This document shows positions 26,524 through 38,167 of a stretch of 64,000 bases of DNA, piece after piece. The DNA is from Pseudomonas fluorescens (lineage in GTDB: Bacteria; Pseudomonadota; Gammaproteobacteria; Pseudomonadales; Pseudomonadaceae): assembly GCF_902497745.1 (NCBI RefSeq), contig NZ_CABVHJ010000007.1, positions 172,131 through 236,130 of the forward strand. The letters are read 5' to 3'. The first letter of the stretch is position 1. Each line of letters opens with the position of its first letter. The notes below the pieces were generated by a model. That model ran no database searches and was not told the origin of the DNA. It saw only the letters and a list, made by a program, of their open reading frames with translations. The translations under genes were made by a program, and so were the position numbers.

Positions 26524-27852
26524 ATGGCCAAGAAGCTTTACATCGAAACCCACGGTTGCCAGATGAACGAGTACGACAGCTCGCGCATGGTCGATCTGCT
26601 GGGCGAACATCAGGCCCTGGAAGTCACCGCGCGTGCAGAAGACGCCGACGTGATTCTGCTCAACACCTGCTCGATCCGCGAGCGCGCGCAAGATCGCGTG
26701 TATTCGCAGCTGGGCCGCTGGCGCGAACTGAAACTGGCCAACCCGGACATGGTGATCGCCGTCGGCGGTTGCGTGGCCAGCCAGGAAGGCGCGGCGATTC
26801 GTGATCGCGCGCCGTACGTCGACGTCGTGTTCGGCCCACAGACCCTGCACCGCCTGCCGGAAATGATCGACGCCGCGCGTATCACCAAGCTGCCGCAAGT
26901 TGACGTTTCGTTCCCGGAAATCGAAAAATTCGACCACTTGCCCGAGCCGCGTATCGATGGCCCGAGCGCCTATGTGTCGGTGATGGAAGGCTGCAGCAAG
27001 TACTGCACGTTCTGCGTGGTGCCTTACACCCGTGGCGAAGAAGTCAGCCGGCCGTTCGACGATGTGATTGCCGAAGTCATCCACCTCGCCGAAAACGGCG
27101 TGCGTGAAGTGACGCTGCTCGGGCAGAACGTCAACGGCTATCGCGGTACGACCCATGACGGTCGCCTGGCTGATCTCGCCGAATTGATCCGCGTTGTCGC
27201 CGCCATCGACGGCATCGACCGCATTCGCTACACCACTTCGCACCCGCTGGAGTTCTCCGACAGCCTGATCCAGGCCCACGCCGATGTGCCGGAATTGGTC
27301 AAACACCTGCACTTGCCGGTGCAATCGGGATCCGACCGGATTCTGGCGGCAATGAAGCGCAACCACACCGCGCTGGAGTACAAATCCAAGCTGCGCAAAC
27401 TGCGCGCGGCGGTGCCGGGAATCTGCATCAGTTCGGACTTTATCGTCGGTTTCCCCGGCGAGACCGAGAAAGACTTCGAACAGACCATGAAGCTGATTGC
27501 CGACGTCGGTTTCGACTTCTCCTATTCCTTCGTCTACAGCCAGCGCCCGGGCACACCGGCTGCCGATCTGGCGGATGACACGCCGGAGGAGCTGAAGAAA
27601 GAACGCTTGAACGCGCTGCAGCACCGCTTGAATCAGCAAGGTTTCGAGATCAGCCGACAAATGGTCGGCTCGATCCAGCGCATTCTGGTGACCGATTATT
27701 CGAAAAAAGACCCGGGCGAGTTGCAGGGGCGTACCGAGAATAATCGTATCGTCAACTTCCGCTGCGACAATCCAACCCTGATCGGCCAGTTCGCCGACGT
27801 GCACATCGACGCGGCGCAGCCGCACTCACTGCGCGGCTCGCTGATCCAATAA
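26524..27852 (+). CDS. miaB: tRNA-2-methylthio-N6-dimethylallyladenosine synthase
   Basis: A 442-aa radical-SAM methylthiotransferase adding a 2-methylthio group to i6A37 of tRNA. The N-terminal UPF0004 domain carries three cluster cysteines ([22 protein letters not shown]). The radical-SAM triad is [20 protein letters not shown], and a C-terminal TRAM domain begins near [20 protein letters not shown]. Length equals the usual family size. It is transcribed away from the DUF1820 gene. Confidence 0.96.
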   Translation: MAKKLYIETHGCQMNEYDSSRMVDLLGEHQALEVTARAEDADVILLNTCSIRERAQDRVYSQLGRWRELKLANPDMVIAVGGCVASQEGAAIRDRAPYVDVVFGPQTLHRLPEMIDAARITKLPQVDVSFPEIEKFDHLPEPRIDGPSAYVSVMEGCSKYCTFCVVPYTRGEEVSRPFDDVIAEVIHLAENGVREVTLLGQNVNGYRGTTHDGRLADLAELIRVVAAIDGIDRIRYTTSHPLEFSDSLIQAHADVPELVKHLHLPVQSGSDRILAAMKRNHTALEYKSKLRKLRAAVPGICISSDFIVGFPGETEKDFEQTMKLIADVGFDFSYSFVYSQRPGTPAADLADDTPEELKKERLNALQHRLNQQGFEISRQMVGSIQRILVTDYSKKDPGELQGRTENNRIVNFRCDNPTLIGQFADVHIDAAQPHSLRGSLIQ

Positions 27853-27864
27853 CACTGCATTTCC

Positions 27865-27955
27865 CTGTGGGAGCGAGCCTGCTCGCGAAAGCGGTCTGTC
27901 AGACACATCAATGTTGAATGTGTCGCCGCCTTCGCGAGCAGGCTCGCTCCCACAG
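27865..27955. repeat. REP pair (BIME) between miaB and phoH
   Basis: Inverted REP units CTGTGGGAGCGAGCCTGCTC at the left and its complement at the right. An open reading frame joined to phoH runs through the right unit and should not be taken as coding. Confidence 0.8.
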
Positions 27956-28067
27956 GTACAGCGTCAGAGGCATGAATCGGGCGACCTCATATAAGAGCTT
28001 TCGCACCCAAGCCTCTGGCGTTATCCTTGATTTCATCTTAATTGCCCCAGGGCGGCTAAATACGACC

Positions 28068-29066
28068 TTGAACGCACCCATAGAACCACATCGTTTTATC
28101 CTCGAGCCCTTTGAGGCTCGCCGCTTCGCCAATCTGTGCGGGCAATTCGACGAGCATTTGCGCTTGATCGAACAGCGCCTGACGATCGAGATCCGCAACC
28201 GCGGAAACCAGTTCGAGCTGATCGGCGACCCCAAACACACCACGTCTGCGGAAAATCTGATTCGTCGCCTGTACCGGGAAACCAAAGGTTCAGAGCTGTC
28301 GCCGGATACGGTGCACCTGTTCCTGCAGGAATCGGCCGTGGTCGAGCTGGACAATCACGCCCCCGCCGAAGCGTCCGTTGCCCTGCGCACCAAGAAAGGC
28401 ATGATTCGCCCGCGCGGCTTGAATCAACTGCGCTACGTGAAGGAAATCCTCGGCAACGACATCAACTTCGGCATTGGCCCGGCCGGTACCGGCAAGACCT
28501 ATCTGGCCGTGGCCTGCGCTGTCGATGCACTGGAACGCGAGCAGATCCGCCGCATCCTGCTGGTGCGTCCGGCGGTTGAAGCGGGTGAAAAACTCGGCTT
28601 CCTGCCCGGCGACCTGTCGCAGAAGATCGACCCGTACCTGCGCCCGCTCTACGACGCACTCTACGAGATGCTCGGCTTCGAATACGTGGCCAAGCTGATC
28701 GAACGTCAGGTGATCGAAGTTGCGCCACTGGCCTATATGCGCGGTCGCACGCTGAACAACAGCTTCATCATTCTCGACGAAAGCCAGAACACCACCGTCG
28801 AACAGATGAAGATGTTCCTGACCCGAATCGGCTTCGGTTCTACCGCCGTCATCACCGGTGACATCACCCAGGTCGACCTGCCGAAAGGCACCAAGTCGGG
28901 TCTGCACCATGTGATCGAAGTGCTTAAAGACGTGCCGGGCATCAGCTTCACGCACTTCCAGCCCAAAGACGTCGTGCGCCATCCTTTGGTACAGCGGATC
29001 GTCGAAGCCTACGAGCGCTTCGAAAACCGTGACGAAGCACCCAAGGACACCTCGCGAAATGCTTGA
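28068..29066 (+). CDS. ybeZ: PhoH-family ATPase (YbeZ)
   Basis: A 332-aa P-loop ATPase that works with the RNase YbeY in rRNA processing in relatives. Walker A is [20 protein letters not shown], Walker [37 protein letters not shown] follows. I start at TTG 28068 ([19 protein letters not shown]), where the family normally begins and GGCGG lies upstream; the longer frame to 27918 passes through a REP. It overlaps ybeY by eight bases and leads the ybeZ-ybeY-corC-lnt operon. Confidence 0.92.
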   Translation: MNAPIEPHRFILEPFEARRFANLCGQFDEHLRLIEQRLTIEIRNRGNQFELIGDPKHTTSAENLIRRLYRETKGSELSPDTVHLFLQESAVVELDNHAPAEASVALRTKKGMIRPRGLNQLRYVKEILGNDINFGIGPAGTGKTYLAVACAVDALEREQIRRILLVRPAVEAGEKLGFLPGDLSQKIDPYLRPLYDALYEMLGFEYVAKLIERQVIEVAPLAYMRGRTLNNSFIILDESQNTTVEQMKMFLTRIGFGSTAVITGDITQVDLPKGTKSGLHHVIEVLKDVPGISFTHFQPKDVVRHPLVQRIVEAYERFENRDEAPKDTSRNA

Positions 29067-29553
29067 GCTAGACCTGCAAATCGCGACTGAAGCGAGCGCG
29101 CCGAGTCAAGCCGACTTCCGCCTGTGGTGCGAACTGGCCCTGCGCCAGCGCACCGCTGACTCGGAAATGACCATTCGTCTGGTCGACGAGGAAGAAGGCC
29201 GCGAGCTCAATCACACCTGGCGCCACAAGGATTACGCGACCAATGTCCTGTCGTTCCCGGCTGAAGTGCCTGACGAGTTTCTCGACATCCCGTTGCTTGG
29301 CGATCTGGTGATCTGCGTGGCCGTGGTCGAACGAGAAGCCGCTGAACAAGGCAAGGAACTAAAGGCCCACTGGGCACATCTGGTCATTCACGGCTGCTTG
29401 CATCTACTCGGTTACGACCATATAGATGACGAAGAAGCCGAAGAAATGGAAGCACTGGAACGCGAGTTGCTTGCCGAACTGGGCTACCCCGATCCGTACG
29501 CGGACGACGAACCCGACACATCCCCTATCGTTACAACAAAGGATTCAGAGTAA
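29059..29553 (+). CDS. ybeY: endoribonuclease YbeY
   Basis: A 164-aa metallo-endoribonuclease needed for 16S rRNA 3' maturation and ribosome quality control. The zinc motif is [20 protein letters not shown], and the substrate-binding block [20 protein letters not shown] precedes it. ATG 29059 overlaps the end of ybeZ by eight bases, which implies translational coupling. The C-terminus is acidic. Confidence 0.95.
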   Translation: MLELDLQIATEASAPSQADFRLWCELALRQRTADSEMTIRLVDEEEGRELNHTWRHKDYATNVLSFPAEVPDEFLDIPLLGDLVICVAVVEREAAEQGKELKAHWAHLVIHGCLHLLGYDHIDDEEAEEMEALERELLAELGYPDPYADDEPDTSPIVTTKDSE

Positions 29554-29558
29554 TCGCT

Positions 29559-30398
29559 ATGAGCGAAGATCGATCGAGCAACGGGCAGAAGTCATGGCTG
29601 GGTAAACTGACCCAGGCTTTTGCCCACGAGCCGAAGAACCGTCAGGAGCTCCTCGAGCTGCTGCGTGATGCACATCAGAACAAACTGCTGGACAGCGAAG
29701 CGCTGGCCATCGTCGAAGGCGCCATTCAGGTGGCTGACCTGCAAGTACGCGACATCATGGTGCCGCGTTCGCAGATGATCAGCATCAAGGCGACCCAGAC
29801 ACCGCGTGAATTCCTCCCGGCCGTGGTCGACTCGGCCCACTCGCGCTATCCGGTGATCGGCGAAAGCCATGACGATGTGATGGGCGTGCTGCTGGCCAAG
29901 GATCTGCTGCCGCTGATCCTCAAGGAGAACGGCGACAGCTTCAACATCAAGGATCTGCTGCGCCCGGCCACTTTCGTGCCGGAGTCCAAGCGTCTGAACG
30001 TGTTGCTGCGTGAATTCCGCGCCAACCACAACCACATGGCCATCGTCATCGACGAATACGGCGGCGTGGCGGGTCTGGTAACGATCGAAGACGTGCTGGA
30101 ACAGATCGTCGGCGATATCGAAGACGAGCACGACGTCGAAGAAGACAGCTACATCAAGCCGCTGCCAAGTGGCGACTTCCTGATCAAGGCGCTGACGCCT
30201 ATCGAGAACTTCAACGAGTTCTTCGACAGCGAATTCTCTGATGACGAGTTCGACACCGTCGGCGGCCTGGTGATGAGCGCGTTCGGGCACTTGCCAAAAC
30301 GCAACGAAATCACTGAAATCGGCGCCTATCGTTTCCGCATCCTGAATGCCGACAGCCGTCGGATTCATTTGCTGCGACTGACGCCAATTGCTCGTTAA
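29559..30398 (+). CDS. corC: CorC/HlyC-family CBS-domain protein
   Basis: A 279-aa cytoplasmic protein with two CBS domains (residues about 65-190, including DIMVPRSQMISIKATQTPRE and MAIVIDEYGGVAGLVTIEDV) and a C-terminal CorC/HlyC domain (FDTVGGLVMSAFGHLPKRNE). CorC is linked to magnesium/cobalt efflux in E. coli. It lies five bases after ybeY and 14 before lnt. Confidence 0.92.
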   Translation: MSEDRSSNGQKSWLGKLTQAFAHEPKNRQELLELLRDAHQNKLLDSEALAIVEGAIQVADLQVRDIMVPRSQMISIKATQTPREFLPAVVDSAHSRYPVIGESHDDVMGVLLAKDLLPLILKENGDSFNIKDLLRPATFVPESKRLNVLLREFRANHNHMAIVIDEYGGVAGLVTIEDVLEQIVGDIEDEHDVEEDSYIKPLPSGDFLIKALTPIENFNEFFDSEFSDDEFDTVGGLVMSAFGHLPKRNEITEIGAYRFRILNADSRRIHLLRLTPIAR

Positions 30399-30412
30399 TT
30401 CTAAGGACTGAA

Positions 30413-31936
30413 ATGCGCTGGACAACCCGCCCCGGCTGGCCCGGTAACCTGCTGGCCGTGGCGGCCGGTGCAATCACCACGTTCGCTCTGGCACCTTTCA
30501 ACATCTGGCCACTGGCTTTGCTGGCGGTCGGTCTGTTCTATGCAGGCTTGCGTGAGCTGAGCCCGCGTCAGGCGCTGGGCCGTGGCTGGTGCTTCGGTTT
30601 CGGCCTGTTCGGCGCCGGCACCAGCTGGATCTACTACAGCATTCACCACTTCGGCGGCGCTTCAGTGTTGCTGGCCGGTTTCCTGATGCTGCTGTTTACC
30701 GCAGCGATTGCCTGGTTCTTCGCCCTGCCAGCCTGGATTTGGGCGCGCTGGCTGCGCCGTAACGAAGCGCCCGTGGCGGATGCTTTGGCGTTTGCTGCGC
30801 TGTGGGTCGGTCAGGAAGCATTTCGCGGTTGGTTCCTCACCGGTTTCCCTTGGTTGTACTCCGGTTACAGTCAGCTCGACGGGCCGTTGTCCGGACTCGC
30901 GCCGGTCGGTGGCATGTGGCTGGTGTCGTTCGTGCTGGCGCTAACCGCCGCGCTGATCTACAACGCGCGGCGCCTGCTGCAAAGCGACCGCAAAGGTTTT
31001 GTCGTTGCGGGGCTGGTGCTGCTGCTGGGTCCCTGGATTGCCGGTATCGCGCTCAAAGGCCACGCCTGGACCAGCCCGTCCGGCGCACCTCTGACTGTTG
31101 CCGCGATTCAAGGCAACGTCGCACAAAGCATGAAATGGGACCCGGCCGAACTCAACGCACAACTGGCGCTGTACCGCGACTTGAGCTTCCGCTCGAAACC
31201 GGTCGATCTGCTGATCTGGCCGGAAACCGCCGTGCCGGTACTCAAGGAGTCCGCCGAAGGTTACCTGAGCATGATGGGGACCTTCGCCGCCGAACGTAAA
31301 TCGGCGCTGATCACGGGCGTGCCGATTCGCCAAACGGTTCGTCACGAAAAACGCTTCTTCAACGGCATCACCGTAGTAGGCGAAGGCGATGGCACTTACC
31401 TGAAGCAAAAACTGGTGCCATTCGGCGAATACGTGCCGCTGCAGGATGTGCTGCGCGGGCTGATCGCCTTCTTCGATCTACCGATGTCGGACTTTGCCCG
31501 CGGCCCCGCCGATCAGGCACTGCTGCAAGCCAAGGGTTATCAGATTGCGCCGTTCATCTGCTACGAAGTGGTCTATCCGGAATTTGCCGCCAGCCTGTCG
31601 GCGCGTAGTGATCTGCTGCTGACGATCAGTAACGACACGTGGTTCGGCACCTCGATTGGCCCGCTGCAACATTTGCAGATGGCGCAGATGCGTGCGCTGG
31701 AGGCCGGGCGCTGGATGATCCGCGCAACCAACAACGGCGTGACCGGGTTGATCAACCCGTTCGGGCAGATCACCGAGCAGATTCCGCAGTTTGAACAGGG
31801 CATTCTGTACGGCGAAGTGGTGCCGATGCACAACCTGACGCCGTATCTGCAATGGCGTTCGTGGCCATTGATCATCCTGTGCGTGCTGTTGTTTGGCTGG
31901 GCACTGATGGCGAGCCGGATGTCGAAAACCCTTTAA
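30413..31936 (+). CDS. lnt: apolipoprotein N-acyltransferase
   Basis: A 507-aa inner-membrane enzyme that adds the third acyl chain to lipoproteins. An N-terminal half with about six to eight transmembrane helices is followed by a nitrilase-like periplasmic domain. The catalytic triad is visible: Glu in LLIWPETAVP, Lys in YLKQKLVPFGEYVP and Cys in FICYEVVYPE. A last helix (SWPLIILCVLLFGWALMASR) ends the protein. AAGGA lies ahead of the ATG. It ends the ybeZ-ybeY-corC-lnt operon. Confidence 0.95.
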   Translation: MRWTTRPGWPGNLLAVAAGAITTFALAPFNIWPLALLAVGLFYAGLRELSPRQALGRGWCFGFGLFGAGTSWIYYSIHHFGGASVLLAGFLMLLFTAAIAWFFALPAWIWARWLRRNEAPVADALAFAALWVGQEAFRGWFLTGFPWLYSGYSQLDGPLSGLAPVGGMWLVSFVLALTAALIYNARRLLQSDRKGFVVAGLVLLLGPWIAGIALKGHAWTSPSGAPLTVAAIQGNVAQSMKWDPAELNAQLALYRDLSFRSKPVDLLIWPETAVPVLKESAEGYLSMMGTFAAERKSALITGVPIRQTVRHEKRFFNGITVVGEGDGTYLKQKLVPFGEYVPLQDVLRGLIAFFDLPMSDFARGPADQALLQAKGYQIAPFICYEVVYPEFAASLSARSDLLLTISNDTWFGTSIGPLQHLQMAQMRALEAGRWMIRATNNGVTGLINPFGQITEQIPQFEQGILYGEVVPMHNLTPYLQWRSWPLIILCVLLFGWALMASRMSKTL

Positions 31937-31949
31937 AGCCTGCGACAAT

Positions 31950-31980
31950 GATCGTTCCCACGCAGAGCGTGGGAATGATC
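31950..31980. terminator. palindrome between convergent lnt and ydcF-like genes
   Basis: GATCGTTCCCACGC and GCGTGGGAATGATC pair around a three-base loop (one G-T pair). It lies just past the lnt stop and overlaps the end of the convergent gene; it may end transcription in both directions. The motif looks like a recurrent Pseudomonas palindrome. Confidence 0.5.
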
Positions 31981-32746
31981 AGTCAGCCCGGTAAAACAGT
32001 GAATACCCCACCTGCCCCACCGCCTCGTTCAGCAACTGCCCGCTCTGCCAGATCGACTTGAACTCCGGCAACCAGCCACCAAACGGCCTCGCATTATCAG
32101 TGCCCAAAAAGCCCACCGGCGCCGGTACCACTTCAAATCCTGCCTGTTCAAAACTCCAGACTGATCGGGGCATGTGCCACGCCTGTGTCACCACTACTAC
32201 GCGCTTGACTCCCTGCGGCAAAAGGATATCGGCGGTGAACCTGGCGTTTTCCCACGTCGTACGGCTTTCACCTTCCTGCCAACGCACTGTCACGCCAAAA
32301 TCGTCGCGCAATGAGTCCGCCATCAACTTCGCCTCAGTCGGCGGTGTACCGTAATGCAAGCCACCCGTGGTCAGAATCGGCAAACCGGACGCTTTGGCCA
32401 GCCGCGCCGCATAACGCTGACGTTCAAGCCCCACGCCGGTCGGCTGATCCTCGCCCCAGGCCAGATCGCCGCGCTCGCGCCCGGAACCCAGTACCACAAT
32501 CGCATCAGCTCGCTGCGCCAACGTCGCCCACTCTTCACGGGCCAATGGCGGTTCGCGCTCGAGCGCCTTCGCGCCCCACTGCACGACCACCGGCAGGCTC
32601 ATCAGCCACAATCCGCCAAAGCCAAGCGTAAAGCACACGCCAGCCAGGCGCGGCCGTGAGCGGCGTAGCCACCACGCAGCCAGCAACAGCAGCAAAAGAA
32701 TGCCGGGCGGCAATAAAAGTTGTTTGATGAAATAACGAAAGGGCAT
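31979..32746 (-). CDS. YdcF/DUF218-family membrane protein
   Basis: A 255-aa protein with an N-terminal membrane segment (PPGILLLLLLAAWWLRRSRP), a second helix, and a DUF218 domain: DAIVVLGSGRERGDLAWGED, ILTTGGLHYGTPPTEAKLM, and VVVTQAWHMPRSVWSFEQAG. Relatives such as ElyC and SanA act in envelope and polysaccharide biology; the exact role is unknown. ATG 32746 is preceded directly by a hairpin whose loop holds GGAG, listed separately. Confidence 0.85.
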   Translation of the reverse strand: MPFRYFIKQLLLPPGILLLLLLAAWWLRRSRPRLAGVCFTLGFGGLWLMSLPVVVQWGAKALEREPPLAREEWATLAQRADAIVVLGSGRERGDLAWGEDQPTGVGLERQRYAARLAKASGLPILTTGGLHYGTPPTEAKLMADSLRDDFGVTVRWQEGESRTTWENARFTADILLPQGVKRVVVVTQAWHMPRSVWSFEQAGFEVVPAPVGFLGTDNARPFGGWLPEFKSIWQSGQLLNEAVGQVGYSLFYRAD

Positions 32747-32768
32747 CGGGCATCTCCACAGATGCCCG
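32747..32768 (-). promoter_or_regulatory. hairpin with GGA loop abutting the ydcF-like start
   Basis: On the minus strand CGGGCATCT pairs perfectly with AGATGCCCG around GTGG, and the hairpin ends one base from the ATG. The only visible ribosome-binding site, GTGGAG, spans the loop and the 3' arm. This could hide the start or serve as an RsmA/CsrA-type site. Confidence 0.45.
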
Positions 32769-32850
32769 AAGCCTAAGAGTGTTAATAAAGCGTTACAACC
32801 AATAGGTGGGATCCTGTTGAAAAAGATCCGGTTCCTGACCTGCCATGCGC

Positions 32851-33174
32851 TTACTTGGCCTGCACAGAGCGAACCTTGACGGTGTCTCTGCCGGGCGCCT
32901 TGTCCTTGAGCCAGATGACCTTGGCCGAATGTGCTGCATCGAGCTGCTTCACTGCCTGTGACAAGCATCCGTGCGATTCACGTTCACTGCGATCCAGATA
33001 GGCCTTGACCAGTTTGAACTCAGCGGGGCTCAAGCCACGCAATTCCAGTTCCAGGGGGCGCTCGTCGCGCAGCCGGTCAGCGGTTTTTACAGCGTCCAGG
33101 GCCATACCCAGACGGTCGATCAACCTTTCGTACAACTCGGGTTTAGTCACTTTTTTCTGCCGTTGCTCCACCAT
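32851..33174 (-). CDS. conserved hypothetical protein
   Basis: A 107-aa charged, helical, soluble protein (start MVEQRQKKVTKPELYERLID, end DTVKVRSVQAK). The genome position between lnt and leuS is one where Pseudomonas has a small unnamed gene. I recognise no domain. It has one cysteine and a well-formed ribosome-binding site (GAGGTGAGGG) before ATG 33174. It is divergent from leuS. Confidence 0.7.
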   Translation of the reverse strand: MVEQRQKKVTKPELYERLIDRLGMALDAVKTADRLRDERPLELELRGLSPAEFKLVKAYLDRSERESHGCLSQAVKQLDAAHSAKVIWLKDKAPGRDTVKVRSVQAK

Positions 33175-33309
33175 CCCTCACCTCATTGAAGATAAGACTC
33201 ACTCCCCAGTTAGAGCTTAGCTTCGCTGCACAAACCGGCTGCACGCCGCGACCAACGGCCCTCGCCACGGATTGGCCGGGGAAAACAGCTGTAATCAGGG
33301 TTTCCCTAG

Positions 33310-36036
<2,727 letters not shown>

Positions 36037-36044
36037 TTGGATCG

Positions 36045-36066
36045 GGCGTCAGGTTCGCCTGACGCC
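36045..36066 (+). terminator. UUCG hairpin between leuS and lptE
   Basis: GGCGTCAGG and CCTGACGCC enclose TTCG, nine bases after the leuS stop. There is no U-run, so read-through into lptE is possible; it may mainly protect the leuS 3' end. Confidence 0.5.
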
Positions 36067-36123
36067 AAGTAAAACCTTTCGGGCCGTACAGTCGGCCCAC
36101 GTGGTTTCAAGGGGAGCAACACA

Positions 36124-36729
36124 ATGATCAAACGCAATCTGCTGGTGATGGGCCTCGCCGTTCTGTTGAGCGCCTGCGGTTTCCAGCTGCGCGGTACCGG
36201 CACCAACGAACTGTCGATCAAGGAACTCGACCTGAGCGCCCGTAACGCCTATGGCGAGACGGTCACGCAACTGCGTCAGGTGCTGGAGTCGAGCGGCGTC
36301 AAGGTCTACTCCGGCGCACCGTACAAGCTGTTCCTGGCTGACCAGCAGGAGAGCCAGCGCATCCTCAGCTACGCCGGTGCCGGTCGTACGGGCGAGTATC
36401 AGGTCAACACTGTTCTGAAATATGAGATCCGTGGCGAAAAGAACCTGCAGCTGCTCAGCGACCAACTTGAAGTTCAGAAAGTGTTTATCCACGACGGTAA
36501 CAACCTCGTGGGTTCCGATCAGGAAGCCAACGATGCTCGTCGCGAAACCACTCGCGAACTGGTTCAGCGCATGATGCTGCGTCTGCAGCAACTGACGCCG
36601 GGCCAGCTGCAACAACTGCAGCAAGCCGCCAATGACCGCGCCAAGGCAGAAGCCGATGCGCTGCAAGCGGCGCAAAAGGCTGAAGCGGAAACCCCGCGTC
36701 AGTCGCCGCTCGAAATACCGCAGCAGTAA
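36124..36729 (+). CDS. lptE: LPS-assembly lipoprotein LptE
   Basis: A 201-aa outer-membrane lipoprotein that plugs the LptD barrel for LPS insertion. A signal peptide (KRNLLVMGLAVLLSACGF) has the lipobox LSAC. The body contains FQLRGTGTNELSIKELDL and the conserved late region NLVGSDQEANDARRETTREL. A Gln/Ala-rich tail (LQQLTPGQLQQLQQAAND) follows. The order leuS-lptE-holA is the usual one in gammaproteobacteria. Confidence 0.93.
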   Translation: MIKRNLLVMGLAVLLSACGFQLRGTGTNELSIKELDLSARNAYGETVTQLRQVLESSGVKVYSGAPYKLFLADQQESQRILSYAGAGRTGEYQVNTVLKYEIRGEKNLQLLSDQLEVQKVFIHDGNNLVGSDQEANDARRETTRELVQRMMLRLQQLTPGQLQQLQQAANDRAKAEADALQAAQKAEAETPRQSPLEIPQQ

Positions 36730-36735
36730 GACGTT

Positions 36736-36768
36736 CGGGGCGCTCAGGCGCCCCGTTCGACATTTTTT
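36736..36768 (+). terminator. terminator-like hairpin ending at the holA start
   Basis: CGGGGCGC and GCGCCCCG enclose TCAG, followed seven bases later by TTTTTT, and the holA ATG comes directly after. No ribosome-binding site is visible for holA apart from this structure, so it may attenuate or couple holA expression. Confidence 0.7.
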
Positions 36769-37806
36769 ATGAAGCTCGCTCCCGCCCAACTCGGCAAACA
36801 CCTGCAAGGCGCTCTCGGCCCGGTCTACATCATCAGTGGCGATGACCCGCTGCTGTGCCAGGAAGCCGCCGACGCCATCCGCAGTGCTGCGCGCCAGCAA
36901 GGTTTTGACGAACGCCAGGTCTTTGCCGCCGACGCCAATTTCGATTGGGGCACGCTGTTGCAGGCCGGCGCCAGCATGTCGTTGTTCTCGGAAAAACGCC
37001 TGCTGGAACTGCGCCTGCCTTCGGGCAAGCCCGGTGACAAAGGTGCCGCGGCACTTATCGAATACTGCTCGCGCCCCGCTGAAGACACGGTGCTGCTGAT
37101 CAGCCTGCCCAAGATGGATGGCAGCGCGCAGAAGACCAAGTGGGGCAAGGCGCTGGTTGAAGGCCAGCAAACCCAGTTCATCCAGATCTGGCCGGTGGAT
37201 GCCAATCAGTTGCCAAGCTGGATTCGTCAGCGCTTGTCCCAGGCCGGGTTGTCGGCCAGCCAGGACGCGGTCGAATTGATTGCTGCACGCGTCGAGGGCA
37301 ATTTGCTCGCCGCCGCGCAGGAAATCGAAAAGCTCAAGTTGATGGCCGAGGGCGGTCAGATCACAGTCGAAACCGTGCAGGCCGCCGTCGCGGACAGTGC
37401 GCGATTCGACGTGTTTGGCCTGACCGATGCCGTGCTCAATGGCGAACCGGCCCACGCGCTGCGCATGCTTGAAGGCTTGCGTGGCGAAGGCGTCGAACCA
37501 CCGGTGATTCTCTGGGCGCTGGCGCGCGAGCTACGTCTGCTGGCTAATATTTCGTTGCAATACAGCCAGGGCACGCCGCTGGACAAATGCTTCAGTCAGG
37601 CCAAACCGCCGGTCTGGGACAAGCGCAAACCGTTGATGAGCAAAGCCCTGCAGCGCTACTCGGCGCAGCGTTGGGCGCAGTTGTTGCTGGAGGCCCAGCG
37701 GATCGACGCGCAAATCAAAGGCCAGGCTGCCGGGTCGCCGTGGATGAGCCTGAGCCGGTTGGCGTTGTTGATGTCCGGCCAGCGTCTGACACTCCCCGCT
37801 GAGTAA
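36769..37806 (+). CDS. holA: DNA polymerase III delta subunit
   Basis: A 345-aa clamp-loader subunit that opens the beta clamp. An N-terminal domain resembles AAA+ folds (GPVYIISGDDPLLCQEAADA, the beta-interacting SMSLFSEKRLLELRLPSGKP). The central VEGNLLAAAQEIEKLKLMAE and ARFDVFGLTDAVLNGEPAHA are family hallmarks. It follows lptE with a terminator-like hairpin between. It ends in a REP-type palindrome. Confidence 0.94.
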   Translation: MKLAPAQLGKHLQGALGPVYIISGDDPLLCQEAADAIRSAARQQGFDERQVFAADANFDWGTLLQAGASMSLFSEKRLLELRLPSGKPGDKGAAALIEYCSRPAEDTVLLISLPKMDGSAQKTKWGKALVEGQQTQFIQIWPVDANQLPSWIRQRLSQAGLSASQDAVELIAARVEGNLLAAAQEIEKLKLMAEGGQITVETVQAAVADSARFDVFGLTDAVLNGEPAHALRMLEGLRGEGVEPPVILWALARELRLLANISLQYSQGTPLDKCFSQAKPPVWDKRKPLMSKALQRYSAQRWAQLLLEAQRIDAQIKGQAAGSPWMSLSRLALLMSGQRLTLPAE

Positions 37807-37808
37807 GA

Positions 37809-37880
37809 TCAAAAGATCGCAGCCTTCGGCAGCTCCTACACCGATTCATGTAGGAGCTGCCGAAGGCTGCGATCTTTTGA
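37809..37880. repeat. 32-bp perfect palindromic REP after holA
   Basis: Two 32-base arms match perfectly in inverse orientation around an eight-base loop (core GCAGCCTTCGGCAGCTCCTA). The right arm ends in CTTTTGA, so it can act as a terminator for holA. Confidence 0.85.
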
Positions 37881-37942
37881 CTTTTCTATAGCATGAGCAG
37901 ATTATCTGTGGCGCAAAACCTCACTCACTCGAGAGAACCCTC

Positions 37943-38107
37943 ATGAGCAAAAAGCCATCGAAACATGGCCCCAACAAGGCCAAATCCATTGTCGCCCAAC
38001 CCCTGTTCCGCAGTCGCCAGGAACGACCAACCAAGGGTAAAGGCAGCTACCGCCGCGAAGCCTTCCAGTCTGACAGCTGGGAGGCTTCTTACTTTCTGGC
38101 CGCTTAA
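37943..38107 (+). CDS. arfA: alternative ribosome-rescue factor ArfA
   Basis: A 54-aa basic protein reading MSKKPSKHGPNKAKSIVAQP then LFRSRQERPTKGKGSYRR and ending SWEASYFLAA. This matches ArfA, which frees ribosomes stalled on non-stop mRNA by recruiting RF2 when tmRNA is lacking. A 12-bp stem (38057-38088) inside the 3' third is the known arfA-type structure: cleavage or termination there would make arfA mRNA itself non-stop, so that ArfA accumulates mainly when trans-translation fails. GAGAG lies upstream of the ATG. Confidence 0.85.
   Translation: MSKKPSKHGPNKAKSIVAQPLFRSRQERPTKGKGSYRREAFQSDSWEASYFLAA
38057..38088 (+). promoter_or_regulatory. intragenic stem-loop in arfA
   Basis: GAAGCCTTCCAG pairs with CTGGGAGGCTTC (one G-T pair) around an eight-base loop, followed by CTTACTTTCT. 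It lies in the coding sequence about codon 39 to 49, the place expected for the RNase III or terminator hairpin of proteobacterial arfA genes. Confidence 0.75.
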
Positions 38108-38167
38108 AGCGCAGTACCCCCCGGTCATGTTAAGGTCTGCACCTGATTCGTTTTCCTGGAACTGTGC

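Noticed and set aside
27918..28067. N-terminal extension of the PhoH-type gene
   Set aside because: The added 50 codons read through a REP palindrome; the family start fits TTG at 28068.
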